Assembly (NCBI GenBank): GCA_003166915.1
Contig: PMUK01000103.1
Location: 1-32,103 of the forward strand
DNA: 32,103 bases
Direction of reading: 5' to 3'
Source: Candidatus Cybelea palsarum
GTDB taxonomy: Bacteria; Vulcanimicrobiota; Vulcanimicrobiia; Vulcanimicrobiales; Vulcanimicrobiaceae
A program made the position numbers and the translations under genes. Under the pieces are notes generated by a model. That model saw nothing but the letters and a program-made list of their open reading frames with translations. It searched no databases and was not told the origin of the DNA. Positions 14,529-22,173 of the stretch are shown here, piece by piece. The stretch's first letter is position 1; each line of letters starts with the position of its first letter.

Positions 14529-16197
14529 GCTTGAACATGCGCGCAATCTCATCGAAACTCAAACGCACCATCGTCGGGCGGCCGTGCGGACAATGCATCG
14601 GATTCGCGCAGCGCTGCAAACGCTCGACGAGCGTGGACATCTCCTGCGGTGCGAGCGGTTCGCCGGCTACCGTAACGCTATGGCACGCAAGCGTAGCCCA
14701 AACCCGCTCGCGAACGTCGCGTTGCTTTGGATCCTCGCTGAGATCGTCGAGCATTCCGCCCAGATCGAAGTTCCGGGACGCATAGCCTGGGGGCGTTGCG
14801 ACGATCCGATAGGTTCGCTCGCCGAAGGCTTCGATGTCGAGACCACCCTCGCGCAGTGCTTCGAGGGCTCGGTCGAGTGCCGCGCTTCGCGCAGCATCGA
14901 GCTCGACGATCTGCGGCACCAGCAGCGGTTCGCTTGGAGTCCGCTGCGCGGCGGCCGCGACGATGGCTTCGTACGCGATGCGCTCGTGCGCCGCGTGTTG
15001 ATCGACCAGCAGCAACGTTTCGCCGTCGCTAGCGAGGATGAACGTGCGATGGAGCTGCGCGAGAATGCGAAGGCGATCGACATCCTGCCGATCGCTGTCG
15101 TCGGGCGCCGGAGCAAAGAGCGAGATGACCGAGCTCGCCGAGCCCGCGGATATACTCACGCTCGGCGTACTGCCGGTCTGTTCGGCAAACCGGCCGCGCG
15201 CGTGCTTTTTCAACGTTGCGGCGATGCTCCGCCGGACGGCGTCGAAGACTTGCGACGCATAACGCAAGCGAACGTCGTACTTTGTCGGATGTACGTTGGA
15301 GTCGACGTGGTTGGTCGGCAAATCCAGAAAGAGCACGCCGTACGGGTGGCGCCCCATCATGGTAAACGTGGAATAGCCGCTCGTCCAGGCGCCGGCAAGG
15401 AGCACCCCGCGCACCAGGCGTCCGTTGACGAAAAGCAACTGCATTCTCCGATCGGGGCGATCGTGTCCAGGTTCGCTGACGAATCCGCGCAGCGTGCCAT
15501 CGAGCATCCGGGCCGGCGTTCCATCGAGCAAGAGCAAAGTTTTCGCGGCTTGCGCTCCGAAAACCATGGCAAGACGCTCGTGCTGTCGTTCGGTCGCCGG
15601 CATGACCCAAACGTCTTTCCCATCGTGCCGCAGCGTGAAGGCGATCTGCGGATACGCAAGTGCGAAGCTCGAGAGCCAAGACGAGCTGCGATTGAACTCC
15701 GCGCTCGGCGCGCGAAGGTACTCACGCCTGACCGGCAGCCTTTCAAAGAGCGAGCGAACTCGAACCTGCGTGCCGGCCGGCGCCGCCGCCGGTTCGACGG
15801 CACGCACTTCGTCGCCATGCGCGCTAACGCGCGCCCCGATCGGGAGGCCGGGTTGGCGCGAAACGATTTCGAGATCCGAAACGGCGGCAATCGAGGCCAA
15901 GCCTTCGCCGCGAAAACCCAGCGTCGCGATGGATTCCAGCTCGGACGCGACGTTGAGTTTGCTGGTCGCATGGCGTTGAATCGCCAATGCTAAGTCTGCG
16001 CTCGCGATGCCCGTACCGTCGTCGATCACTTCGATGAGATCGAGTCCGCCTCGTTCGATGTTGACGGCGATGCGAGTCGCCCCCGCGTCGACGGCGTTCT
16101 CCACCAGCTCTTTGACGATCGACGCGGGGCGTTCGATGATTTCTCCGGCAGCAATCTGACCGATCGTTACCGCATCGAGCTCGCGAATAGCAGCCAC
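14521..16197 (-). CDS. mutL: DNA mismatch repair protein MutL (endonuclease type)
   Basis: A 558-residue MutL starting at a GTG. The N-terminal GHKL ATPase motifs are clear: ELVENAVDAGAT, DDGTGI and GFRGEGLASI. The C-terminal domain carries DQHAAHERIAYE, which fits the DQHA(X)2E(X)4E endonuclease motif, together with CPHGRPT near the end and a final FKR. These mark a nicking MutL as used in organisms lacking MutH. Its partner mutS is 6 kb away on the same strand. mutL is the first gene of the overlapping run mutL-miaA-dapF-radical SAM, a partner arrangement (mutL-miaA) seen widely in bacteria. Confidence 0.97.
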   Translation of the reverse strand: MAAIRELDAVTIGQIAAGEIIERPASIVKELVENAVDAGATRIAVNIERGGLDLIEVIDDGTGIASADLALAIQRHATSKLNVASELESIATLGFRGEGLASIAAVSDLEIVSRQPGLPIGARVSAHGDEVRAVEPAAAPAGTQVRVRSLFERLPVRREYLRAPSAEFNRSSSWLSSFALAYPQIAFTLRHDGKDVWVMPATERQHERLAMVFGAQAAKTLLLLDGTPARMLDGTLRGFVSEPGHDRPDRRMQLLFVNGRLVRGVLLAGAWTSGYSTFTMMGRHPYGVLFLDLPTNHVDSNVHPTKYDVRLRYASQVFDAVRRSIAATLKKHARGRFAEQTGSTPSVSISAGSASSVISLFAPAPDDSDRQDVDRLRILAQLHRTFILASDGETLLLVDQHAAHERIAYEAIVAAAAQRTPSEPLLVPQIVELDAARSAALDRALEALREGGLDIEAFGERTYRIVATPPGYASRNFDLGGMLDDLSEDPKQRDVRERVWATLACHSVTVAGEPLAPQEMSTLVERLQRCANPMHCPHGRPTMVRLSFDEIARMFKRV

Positions 16198-16235
16198 GCC
16201 TGCTAGTTCCCCAACGGCCTGTCGCCGTCCCGGCC

Positions 16236-16880
16236 CTAAGCGGACGACCAGACCAGAAAGACGACGCCCACGATCGCAATGATCGCGCCGCTAAGCACCT
16301 CGCCGTAGCGCTCCAGGGGCCCGAAGGATAGGCCTTGCAACGCCGCGTGCGAACCGACGCACATCGCGACGTACGTCGCAATCGTGCTAATCGCAAAGCA
16401 CACCGCCATCGCGAAGAGCAAGCCGGCACCGAAACGAGCGGCGGCAAAAAACGTCGGAATTCCCTCGACCATCGGCGAGGAGCCGAGGATCAAGAGCAAC
16501 GTCGTGCGCAGGCTGCGCTGTCCGCGCTCGTCGATTTTGTTCTCGTCGTCTTGTTCGCGATTTGCATGCATCTCCAGCAGTGACGCGCCGGCGATCCACA
16601 AACCAAAAGCGACGAGGGCGATCCCGGCCAGGATCGAGACGAGATTACCGAACCGCACTGCCAATGCGAGACCGGCGAGCCAGACGACGATGCCGATGGC
16701 AAGCGTCGAAAGTGTATGGCCGAGTCCTGCGACGGCGGCGGCCCAAGCGGTTTGAGCCCGCGTCCAGTGAAAGTTCCGTGCCATGACCGCGATCGGCACC
16801 CAATGATCGGGAACGAGCGTGTGCAGAATGCCAACCGAAACGACGGCCCCAAGCAGCATGAGCTCAGGCGCGAGGCTCAC
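16236..16880 (-). CDS. NicO/RcnA-like metal permease
   Basis: A 214-residue membrane protein, probably a Ni/Co exporter. The start is a GTG whose last two bases overlap the upstream regulator stop (GTGA); longer frames only shadow that gene. About six spans are visible. Conserved histidines and an aspartate lie in the first helix (GILHTLVPDHW) and in GLGHTLSTLAIG, similar in pattern to the HX4DH and H motifs of NicO-type transporters. A charged cytosolic loop (HANREQDDENKIDERGQR) follows the third span. The family assignment is moderate; coupling to an RcnR-type regulator is the stronger argument for Ni/Co. TauE/SafE-like or urease-accessory-like permeases are alternatives. Confidence 0.7.
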   Translation of the reverse strand: MSLAPELMLLGAVVSVGILHTLVPDHWVPIAVMARNFHWTRAQTAWAAAVAGLGHTLSTLAIGIVVWLAGLALAVRFGNLVSILAGIALVAFGLWIAGASLLEMHANREQDDENKIDERGQRSLRTTLLLILGSSPMVEGIPTFFAAARFGAGLLFAMAVCFAISTIATYVAMCVGSHAALQGLSFGPLERYGEVLSGAIIAIVGVVFLVWSSA

Positions 16881-17146
16881 TTCAAGTACGTCCTCACGAC
16901 CTCGATCAGCTCGTCGGCGGCGACGACGTTCGCGCGCGCCTTTGACGTCAGGACGTGCGTCTTTACATGTTCCTCGAGGACGTCCGACATGAGCGAGTTC
17001 ATGGCTCCCCGCGCGGCGGCAATGCGCTGAAGCACGATGCTGCAGCCCTCTTCCGACTCGAGCGCCCGCTCGACGGATTCGATCTGACCGCGGATTCGCC
17101 GCACCCGGTTGAGCAGTTTTTCCTTCTTTACAATGGTGTGACTCAT
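16877..17146 (-). CDS. rcnR: RcnR/CsoR-family nickel/cobalt-responsive repressor
   Basis: An 89-residue all-helical DNA-binding regulator of the CsoR/RcnR/FrmR family. The start ATG 17146 gives MSHTI. The metal-site residues of E. coli RcnR are all present at identical numbers: H3, C35, H60 and H64. This favours Ni/Co over Cu (CsoR, which uses a Cys-His-Cys set) or formaldehyde sensing (FrmR). RVRRIRGQIESVERAL and CSIVLQRIAAARGAMNSLM are typical family sequence. It overlaps the NicO-like permease by 4 nt, forming a two-gene operon. A G-tract inverted repeat at 17176-17192, 30 nt upstream, is a ready autoregulatory operator. By homology the repressor would release DNA on binding metal. Confidence 0.88.
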   Translation of the reverse strand: MSHTIVKKEKLLNRVRRIRGQIESVERALESEEGCSIVLQRIAAARGAMNSLMSDVLEEHVKTHVLTSKARANVVAADELIEVVRTYLK

Positions 17147-17175
17147 GCACCGAGAGGCTTCGTCGACGCCGCAGA

Positions 17176-17192
17176 ATACCCTATGGGGGTAT
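17176..17192 (-). promoter_or_regulatory. Operator for the RcnR-like repressor
   Basis: ATACCC and GGGTAT are exact reverse complements separated by TATGG. This is the ATAC-C-tract/G-tract-GTAT architecture of CsoR/RcnR-family operators. It lies 30-46 nt upstream of the regulator ATG, in the promoter zone of the leftward operon. Confidence 0.75.
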
Positions 17193-17229
17193 CGGTATAC
17201 GAGCCACCAGGCTCCTCGGGACCTCGGGG

Positions 17230-17257
17230 TTGACAAAGCCTCTCACCTGAGTATCCT
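17230..17257 (+). promoter_or_regulatory. Sigma-70 type promoter of the M-box transcript
   Basis: A perfect -35 TTGACA (17230-17235), a 16-nt spacer and TATCCT (17252-17257) as -10. Transcription would start near 17264, immediately ahead of the M-box. Confidence 0.7.
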
Positions 17258-17263
17258 AGTTGA

Positions 17264-17432
17264 GGATTCCTTCGTTAGGTGAGGCGTCTGCACGAAGAGA
17301 TGCCGCTGCCCGGAAAGGTCGAGAGACCCCAACGGGTGACCAGATCCCGCCGAATCAAGGCGGAATCTAACGCGGCTGAGGCCACCCGGACCTCTACGTT
17401 GTGCAGTGCTAAAGCTCGACAGTGAGGGGAGA
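17264..17432 (+). ncRNA. M-box (ykoK leader) Mg2+ riboswitch
   Basis: The diagnostic M-box blocks occur in the right order. They are CTTCGTTAGGTGAGGC near 17270, GATGCCGCTGCCCGGAAAGG near 17300, a GAGACCCCAACGGGT block, and GTGCAGTGCTAAAGCTC at 17401-17417. These match the conserved core of the B. subtilis mgtE leader as I know it. M-box RNAs bind several Mg2+ ions and switch genes off when Mg2+ is plentiful. A strong terminator follows at 17464-17498, so control is by transcription termination. Genes downstream (48-aa ORF, Nramp-like transporter, MgtC family) fit Mg2+ uptake. Between the terminator and 17625 I see no further gene or clear structure. Confidence 0.93.
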
Positions 17433-17463
17433 ATGCGCGGCCAACGCCGCACGAATTTCTCAA

Positions 17464-17498
17464 ACTGTCGGCCTGCGAGGAGCAGCGACGGTTTTTTT
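17464..17498 (+). terminator. M-box expression-platform terminator
   Basis: ACTGTCG pairs with CGACGGT (one G-U), with an inner CTGC/GCAG stem around GAGGA, followed directly by seven T residues. This is a textbook intrinsic terminator about 30 nt after the riboswitch core. Confidence 0.85.
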
Positions 17499-17639
17499 GT
17501 TTGGCAGCGGAAGGGGGTGATGTCTGGCCATGGACGACGGACCTAGTAGTCGATTGCACCGGCTCGCGACGAGCCGCGTATTCCTGCTGCGCTCGTCCGA
17601 TCGGCGCGGCAGAGCATAACAAAATAGGAGGTATGTGTC

Positions 17640-17786
17640 ATGAAAAGAGTTCTGGCATTTCTGCTCGATTTTACGAGGCATCGGGCGGCGCGCGGAAAGA
17701 CCGCGTTCCACGACGATACGTTGCGGGCGAACCAGGGTACCAATCCCGCCTATACCTTTAGCTACTGGCGCTCTCTCGTCGATTAG
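17640..17786 (+). CDS. 48-aa small protein under M-box control
   Basis: A 48-residue ORF with the best RBS in the area (AGGAGG, 8 nt before the ATG at 17640). The N-terminus is short and hydrophobic (KRVLAFLLDF), followed by a basic stretch (TRHRAARGK) and a hydrophilic, aromatic C-terminus (YTFSYWRSLVD). It is not clearly transmembrane. I recognise no family. It is the first gene after the Mg2+ riboswitch, so it may act with, or regulate, the downstream transporter, like small Mg2+-stress proteins elsewhere; that is inference. An ATG at 17633 in another frame is too close to the RBS. Confidence 0.6.
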   Translation: MKRVLAFLLDFTRHRAARGKTAFHDDTLRANQGTNPAYTFSYWRSLVD

Positions 17787-17806
17787 ACGGGCTAAGGCGA
17801 TTTGCC

Positions 17807-18277
17807 GTGATTGCTGCGATTCTGGTTGCGACGATCCAAATTGCGGCGATGCCGGCCACATCGCGGTCGCCTTCACCGGCGCCAACCCCGCGTTTCGACC
17901 TGAAGGCTAGCGGATCCAACGTTTTCATCGACCAGGCGACCGGCGGGCGCGGCATTACTCCGCCCGAGGGTACGGAGTTTGCGAACGGCTCGCCGATCTC
18001 GCCAATGTCGCCGTACGACTGGTTCAGTTCCGCGCCAGTGACGCCGGGAGTCGCCGGCATCGCGCAATACGAAATCTCCGGCACCTACCACGCAACGGGC
18101 CTGGATTTCAGTGCGACTGCTCGCGGTCGGCGGCTACGGTCGCTACGAGACGATTGGAAGGTGGGCGCTGCTTGTCGAAGGAAGGCGATACGCGCTGACG
18201 GGCCTTCGATTCCCTATGGACCGCGCTCGGCGATGCGAGGGACGGCTTTCATCGTCGGTCAGAAGATCAGCTTATGA
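17807..18277 (+). pseudogene. Remnant of an outer-membrane barrel protein with frame damage
   Basis: The frame opens at GTG 17807 with a signal peptide (IAAILVATIQIAAM) and a Pro/Ser linker. It continues with ordered sequence (FDLKASGSNVFIDQATGGRGITPPEGTEF, YDWFSSAPVTPGVAGIAQYEISGTYHATGLDFSAT) typical of exported barrels. From about 18117 this frame turns into arginine-rich nonsense. The +1 frame instead reads LLAVGGYGRYETIGRWALLVEGRRYAL, a plausible strand pair. The final part, PYGPRSAMRGTAFIVGQKISL, returns to the first frame and ends like a barrel, its TGA overlapping the next ATG. The whole is far shorter than barrel proteins of this style. I read it as an internally deleted, twice-frameshifted gene. 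Confidence 0.5.
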
Positions 18278-19593
18278 GCACGCACACAGTCGTCGGCCGC
18301 CTTGTGAGACCGAACGTCTTTCGTTCCGTTGCCATGTTTCTTTCGATCGTCGGGCCGGGCATCATCACGGCAAATGCCGACAACGACGTCGGCGGAATCC
18401 TGACGTACTCGCAAGCCGGCGCCCAGTTTGGCTACTCGATGCTCTGGCTGCTCGTGCCTATCACGGTTGCACTCATCGTGGTTCAGGAGATGTGCGCGCG
18501 CATGGGCGCGGTCACGGGCAAAGGCTTGGCCGATCTGATCCGCGAGAACTTCGGCGTGAAGGTAACGTTCTGGTGCCTTCTCCTCTTCGTCCTGGGCGAC
18601 ATCGGCAATACCGCCACTGAGTTCGCGGGGGTCGCGTCGTCGGCGCCGATTTTCGGCGGCTATCTGCACGTGCCCAACCTCGAGGCCTTCAAGATCGCTT
18701 TGGTCGCCGGCGCGGCAATCTTCGTCTTCATGACCGTGACGCGCGGGAGCGCCAAAATGATCGAGCGCGTCTTCTTCTTTTTCTGTTTCGTCTACGTCGC
18801 GTATATCGTCAGCGCTTTCGTAGTCCATCCCGATTGGCACGAAGTTCTGCGCCAGAGCATCGTTCCGCATATCCAGGCGTCGAAAGCCTACATCATTATG
18901 GTCATTGCGGTCATTGGAACGACGATCTCGCCTTGGATGCAGTTCTACATTCAGGCCGCGGTCGTCGAAAAGGGCATACGCGAAGGGGATTACGGCTATT
19001 CGCGCCTCGACGTCGTGACGGGCGGAATATGGACCGATGTAATTGCGTACTTTATCATCGTCTCGTGTGCGGCAACCATCTACATTCATAACATCCACGC
19101 CGCTCATCCGATCGTGGTGAACGACGTCGGCGACGTGGCGGTTGCCCTCACTCCGCTGGCCGGCAAGTTTGCCGCCTTGCTCTTTGCCTTGGGGCTGCTC
19201 AACGCGGCGGTATTTACCGCATCGATCTTGCCGCTGTCGACTGCCTTCTACGTCTGTGAAGCGTTCGGCTTCGAGCGCGGCGTCAATCACCGGTTCCGCG
19301 AGGCTCCGGTCTTTTACACTTTCTATCTCGCGCTCATCGTCATCGGCGCCGGGACCGTAATCATTCCCGGTGCGCCCCTGCTGGGAATCATCTTCTACTC
19401 CCAGGTGCTCAACGGGGTGCTGCTGCCGATCGTGCTCGTTCTGATGCTGTTGCTGATCAATAACAAGCGGTTGATGGGGCGCTGGACCAATTCGCCGCTC
19501 TTTAACGTCATCGCTTGGGCCACGGTCATTATCGTCGGCGCGCTCACTCTGGTATCTACGGTGCAGATCGTCTTCCCGGCATTAGGCAGCTAG
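18274..19593 (+). CDS. Nramp-related Mg2+ transporter (NRMT-like, SLC11 fold)
   Basis: A 439-residue inner-membrane protein with about eleven spans, from the Nramp/MntH superfamily (GPGI start, QAGAQFGY, VVQEMCARMG). The transition-metal site is not canonical. In TM1 the usual DPGN is DVGG (D38 kept, N replaced by G41). In TM6 the usual MPH reads SPW (S219, P220, W221). Loss of the methionine and asparagine ligands is, as I recall, the hallmark of the Nramp-related Mg2+ transporter clade. The M-box riboswitch upstream independently points to Mg2+. The ATG overlaps the preceding ORF stop (ATGA). The mgtC-like gene follows after 3 nt. Standard annotation would wrongly call it MntH. Confidence 0.88.
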   Translation: MSTHTVVGRLVRPNVFRSVAMFLSIVGPGIITANADNDVGGILTYSQAGAQFGYSMLWLLVPITVALIVVQEMCARMGAVTGKGLADLIRENFGVKVTFWCLLLFVLGDIGNTATEFAGVASSAPIFGGYLHVPNLEAFKIALVAGAAIFVFMTVTRGSAKMIERVFFFFCFVYVAYIVSAFVVHPDWHEVLRQSIVPHIQASKAYIIMVIAVIGTTISPWMQFYIQAAVVEKGIREGDYGYSRLDVVTGGIWTDVIAYFIIVSCAATIYIHNIHAAHPIVVNDVGDVAVALTPLAGKFAALLFALGLLNAAVFTASILPLSTAFYVCEAFGFERGVNHRFREAPVFYTFYLALIVIGAGTVIIPGAPLLGIIFYSQVLNGVLLPIVLVLMLLLINNKRLMGRWTNSPLFNVIAWATVIIVGALTLVSTVQIVFPALGS

Positions 19594-19596
19594 GTT

Positions 19597-20316
19597 TTGT
19601 CGAGCGCCATTTTTGCGGAGCGCATCGTCCTCGCATTGCTGCTCGGCGTGGTGATCGGCATCGAACGCCAGTGGCGTCAGCGCATGGCCGGCTTGCGCAC
19701 GAATGCGCTCGTGGCGGTGGGCGCGGCGTCGTTTGCCTCCATCTCGATTCTCATGAACGCGACGATCAATCCGACGCAGGTTGCCGCGTACATCGTTTCG
19801 GGCATCGGCTTCTTAGCAGGCGCCGTCATTTTCAAGGAAGGCTTCAACATGCGAGGCCTCAATACGGCGGCGACGCTCTGGGCGACTGCGGCCGTAGGAA
19901 CGCTCTGCGGTTCGGGTTTCGCCGTGGATGCCACGATCGGCGCGGCCATCGTCGTTAGCGCGAACGTGTTTCTCCGGCCGATCGTGGCGCGGATCAACCG
20001 CCAGCCGCTCGATCAAACCGAGCTCGCGCAGGTGTATGAGATCGCAGTTACCTGCCCAGAGCAGCAAGAGGAAGCCGTGCGCGCGAGCGTGCTCACGCAA
20101 ATCCGAGCGACGACGCTGATGTTGCGCGCGCTCGAGAGTCACAACGTCAATACGGAACGCGTCCGGGTGACGGCAAGCGTTGCGACGACCAGTCGAGCCG
20201 ACGCGAAACTCGAGCGGATCGTCGGCCGGCTCAGCTTGGATCCTACGATTTTGGCCGCAAGCTGGCGAATCGCCGCCGTGGAGAGCGGGGAACTCGCCAA
20301 CGTAACTGAGGAGTAA
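19597..20316 (+). CDS. MgtC/SapB family membrane protein
   Basis: A 239-residue protein starting at a TTG, 3 nt after the Nramp-like gene. N-terminal residues 1 to about 135 carry the MgtC signature (GVVIGIERQWRQRMAGLRTNALVAVGAA, SGIGFLAGAVIFKEG, LNTAATLWATAAVGTLCG) over four or five spans. Residues from about 145 form a soluble ACT-like domain (YEIAVTCPEQQEEAVRASVLTQI). MgtC proteins help cells cope with low Mg2+ and, in some pathogens, modulate ATP synthase or phosphate import. Whether they transport Mg2+ is doubtful. Being third in an M-box-controlled operon fits its Mg2+ role. Confidence 0.92.
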   Translation: MSSAIFAERIVLALLLGVVIGIERQWRQRMAGLRTNALVAVGAASFASISILMNATINPTQVAAYIVSGIGFLAGAVIFKEGFNMRGLNTAATLWATAAVGTLCGSGFAVDATIGAAIVVSANVFLRPIVARINRQPLDQTELAQVYEIAVTCPEQQEEAVRASVLTQIRATTLMLRALESHNVNTERVRVTASVATTSRADAKLERIVGRLSLDPTILAASWRIAAVESGELANVTEE

Positions 20317-20322
20317 GACGGA

Positions 20323-21444
20323 CTATTCCGTGTCGGGGGCGAGATCGGCGCCGATAACCAATGCCGTTTTACTTCCGGGGCGAATCGTCGTCGCAAACAC
20401 GTGCGCCAGGCTCGTAGCCGCCGGCGTCGCACCGATAACGACACTCGCGCGTTTCGTCACCTCGTCGACGAAGGTCGGCACGTTCCAGCCGGCGCCGCGT
20501 AGCGCGCCGATCAGCGTCCGGTCGAATGCCGCATTGCCGGTCGCGTTGGCCACCAAGACTTCGTCTTGCGGTGGATCGCCTTTACCGAAGAGCACCGCGC
20601 CGATCAGTTTAGCCCAGCGCTGGTCGGCAAAGACCACCGACGCGTCCCCGACCCACCCGGCCTTGCTTGGAAGCGTGAAGGATCGAATATTTTCGTCGGG
20701 GACGTTGCGGTAGATCGTCAACAGGGAGACGAGCTGCTGATTGTTGAGCGTCGTCTTGATGTCTTTTCGTGCGAGGTGCATGATGTTCGGCAGCTTTGTC
20801 CAGTTCTGCGGTTCGCTCAACTGATCCATCAGGAGCTTGAGCACCGCCTGTTGCCGCTTGACGCGTCCGAAGTCGGAGGCGGGATCGTGCCGGAATCGCA
20901 CGTAGCCGGCGACCTGCGCCCCGTTGAGATGCTGCTCTCCTTTTTGCAGGTGGATGTGAAGGTCGCCGTTATCGTCATCGTAGTTCATGTTCTCGTCGAC
21001 GTTGACGTCGAGCCCGCCCATGGCATCCACGATCGCGGCGGCGCCTTCGGGCTGCAATGCGACGATGGCATCGATCGGCGCGCCTCCCAGCAACTGGCTT
21101 GCGACCCGAGCGGTCATATGCGCGCCCCCGAAGGCATACGCGGCATTGATCTTCATGGGACCTTGCTTGGGAACGGACACCCAAGTGTCGCGCGGAATCG
21201 ACACGAGCGTAACGGTTCGCCGGCCCACGTCGAGATGCGCCAGGATGATCGTATCGGTCGTCGCTTCGTCCGCCTGGTAGCCAAGAATCAAGAGATTCAA
21301 TTTGAGTTGCCCGAACGAATTCTTCGCCGTTTGCGTTACGATCTGCTGACGAATTGGGCCGCGAACGGCGATGACACCGGCGGCGATTAAAACGATCGCA
21401 GCGGCCGCAACGGCGGCGACGCGGAACCAAGCCTTCTTAGACAT
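20323..21444 (-). CDS. LytR-CpsA-Psr (LCP) family cell-envelope glycopolymer transferase
   Basis: A 373-residue protein that begins at ATG 21444, preceded by GAGAGAGGG; a TTG at 21465 is less likely. One N-terminal membrane anchor (VAAVAAAAIVLIAAGVIAV) is followed by the LCP domain (LNLLILGYQ, TDTIILAHLD, TLVSIPRDTWV, INAAYAFGG, GYVRFRHDPASDFGRVKRQQ), including the conserved arginines. A C-terminal LytR_C domain (EVLVANATGNAAFDRTLIGALRGAGW) completes it. LCP enzymes attach undecaprenyl-linked glycopolymers to cell-wall acceptors, so an extracytoplasmic site is expected. It is convergent with the mgtC-like gene and has a palindrome in its promoter. Confidence 0.93.
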   Translation of the reverse strand: MSKKAWFRVAAVAAAAIVLIAAGVIAVRGPIRQQIVTQTAKNSFGQLKLNLLILGYQADEATTDTIILAHLDVGRRTVTLVSIPRDTWVSVPKQGPMKINAAYAFGGAHMTARVASQLLGGAPIDAIVALQPEGAAAIVDAMGGLDVNVDENMNYDDDNGDLHIHLQKGEQHLNGAQVAGYVRFRHDPASDFGRVKRQQAVLKLLMDQLSEPQNWTKLPNIMHLARKDIKTTLNNQQLVSLLTIYRNVPDENIRSFTLPSKAGWVGDASVVFADQRWAKLIGAVLFGKGDPPQDEVLVANATGNAAFDRTLIGALRGAGWNVPTFVDEVTKRASVVIGATPAATSLAHVFATTIRPGSKTALVIGADLAPDTE

Positions 21445-21483
21445 ACCATGTACCCTCTCTCCCAAAATGCGTTAAAGCAGGCG

Positions 21484-21500
21484 CGGTGTAGTCTACACCG
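21484..21500 (-). promoter_or_regulatory. 17-bp palindrome upstream of the LCP gene
   Basis: CGGTGTAG and CTACACCG are exact reverse complements around one base. The site lies 40-56 nt upstream of the LCP ATG, a typical operator position. The regulator is unknown. Confidence 0.5.
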
Positions 21501-21518
21501 GGCTCGATGATGTAAGAG

Positions 21519-22124
21519 CTACGTTCGTAGGAGAGGGGGCGCGCGTTCTCCGATTCGGCAAAGCACGGGGACGAGCTGCCGGAAGGAGCGGTCGTCCGAG
21601 CGGCGCGGCAGCAGAATCTCGAACGCGTGCGTTGCGAAACTCGCAGTGGTTTTGATCAGCCGAATGACACGCAGCGTCGTTACGGCAAGGCCGCGCGCGG
21701 ATCGCGCGATCCAAAAGGTGATCGCCACGCAGAACGTCGCGTGGATCGCCAGACTGGCGAAGATTGGTCCTCCCAACCATACCGTCGGACCGAGCACGTG
21801 GCCGCCGACGATGACTTGTTCGGCGCTCTCCATCACGTACAGCGCAGCGATTTGAAGAGCGAAGATCGCCGGTACGAGTGAACCGATCCGGCGCGGTAAC
21901 GCCGTCCCCGCCAAGATCGCACCCGCCCTCCCGATCAGATAGAGCACGAGGACGCCGACGCCAACCACGAGCGCCGGGAAAACGTCGAGATTACTTCGAT
22001 CGGTGAAGTTTCCGGGGCCAAACCAGCCGGCGTTGGAAGCCAACTCCACTATGGGATCCGCAACGGCCGCAGCGATAACCGCGACTGCCAAGCAGAACGG
22101 GACTCGTTTCGAGGAGAATCTCAA
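21519..22124 (-). CDS. Multi-span membrane protein of unknown function
   Basis: About 201 residues if started at TTG 22124, which has GGAAGG upstream. Another TTG at 22169, 4 nt after the mutS stop, would add 15 residues. Longer frames are shadows of mutS. Four or five hydrophobic spans are visible (FCLAVAVIAAAVADPIVEL, ALVVGVGVLVLYLIGRAGAILAG, SLVPAIFALQIAALYVME, PIFASLAIHATFCVAITFWIA). A loop reads ESAEQVIVGGHVLGPTVWLGGP. The C-terminus is basic. I recognise no family. It appears to be the last gene of the miaB-GH18-mutS run. Confidence 0.65.
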   Translation of the reverse strand: MRFSSKRVPFCLAVAVIAAAVADPIVELASNAGWFGPGNFTDRSNLDVFPALVVGVGVLVLYLIGRAGAILAGTALPRRIGSLVPAIFALQIAALYVMESAEQVIVGGHVLGPTVWLGGPIFASLAIHATFCVAITFWIARSARGLAVTTLRVIRLIKTTASFATHAFEILLPRRSDDRSFRQLVPVLCRIGERAPPLLRT

Positions 22125-22173
22125 GCCCCAACGCCCTTCCGGTGCGCCGCTGGTGACCCCTCTCGGCAAACGC

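Noticed and set aside
16881-17150. Fusion of a regulator-like region to the NicO-like permease
   Set aside because: The apparent extension is the rcnR-like gene read out of frame; GTGA overlap explains the junction.
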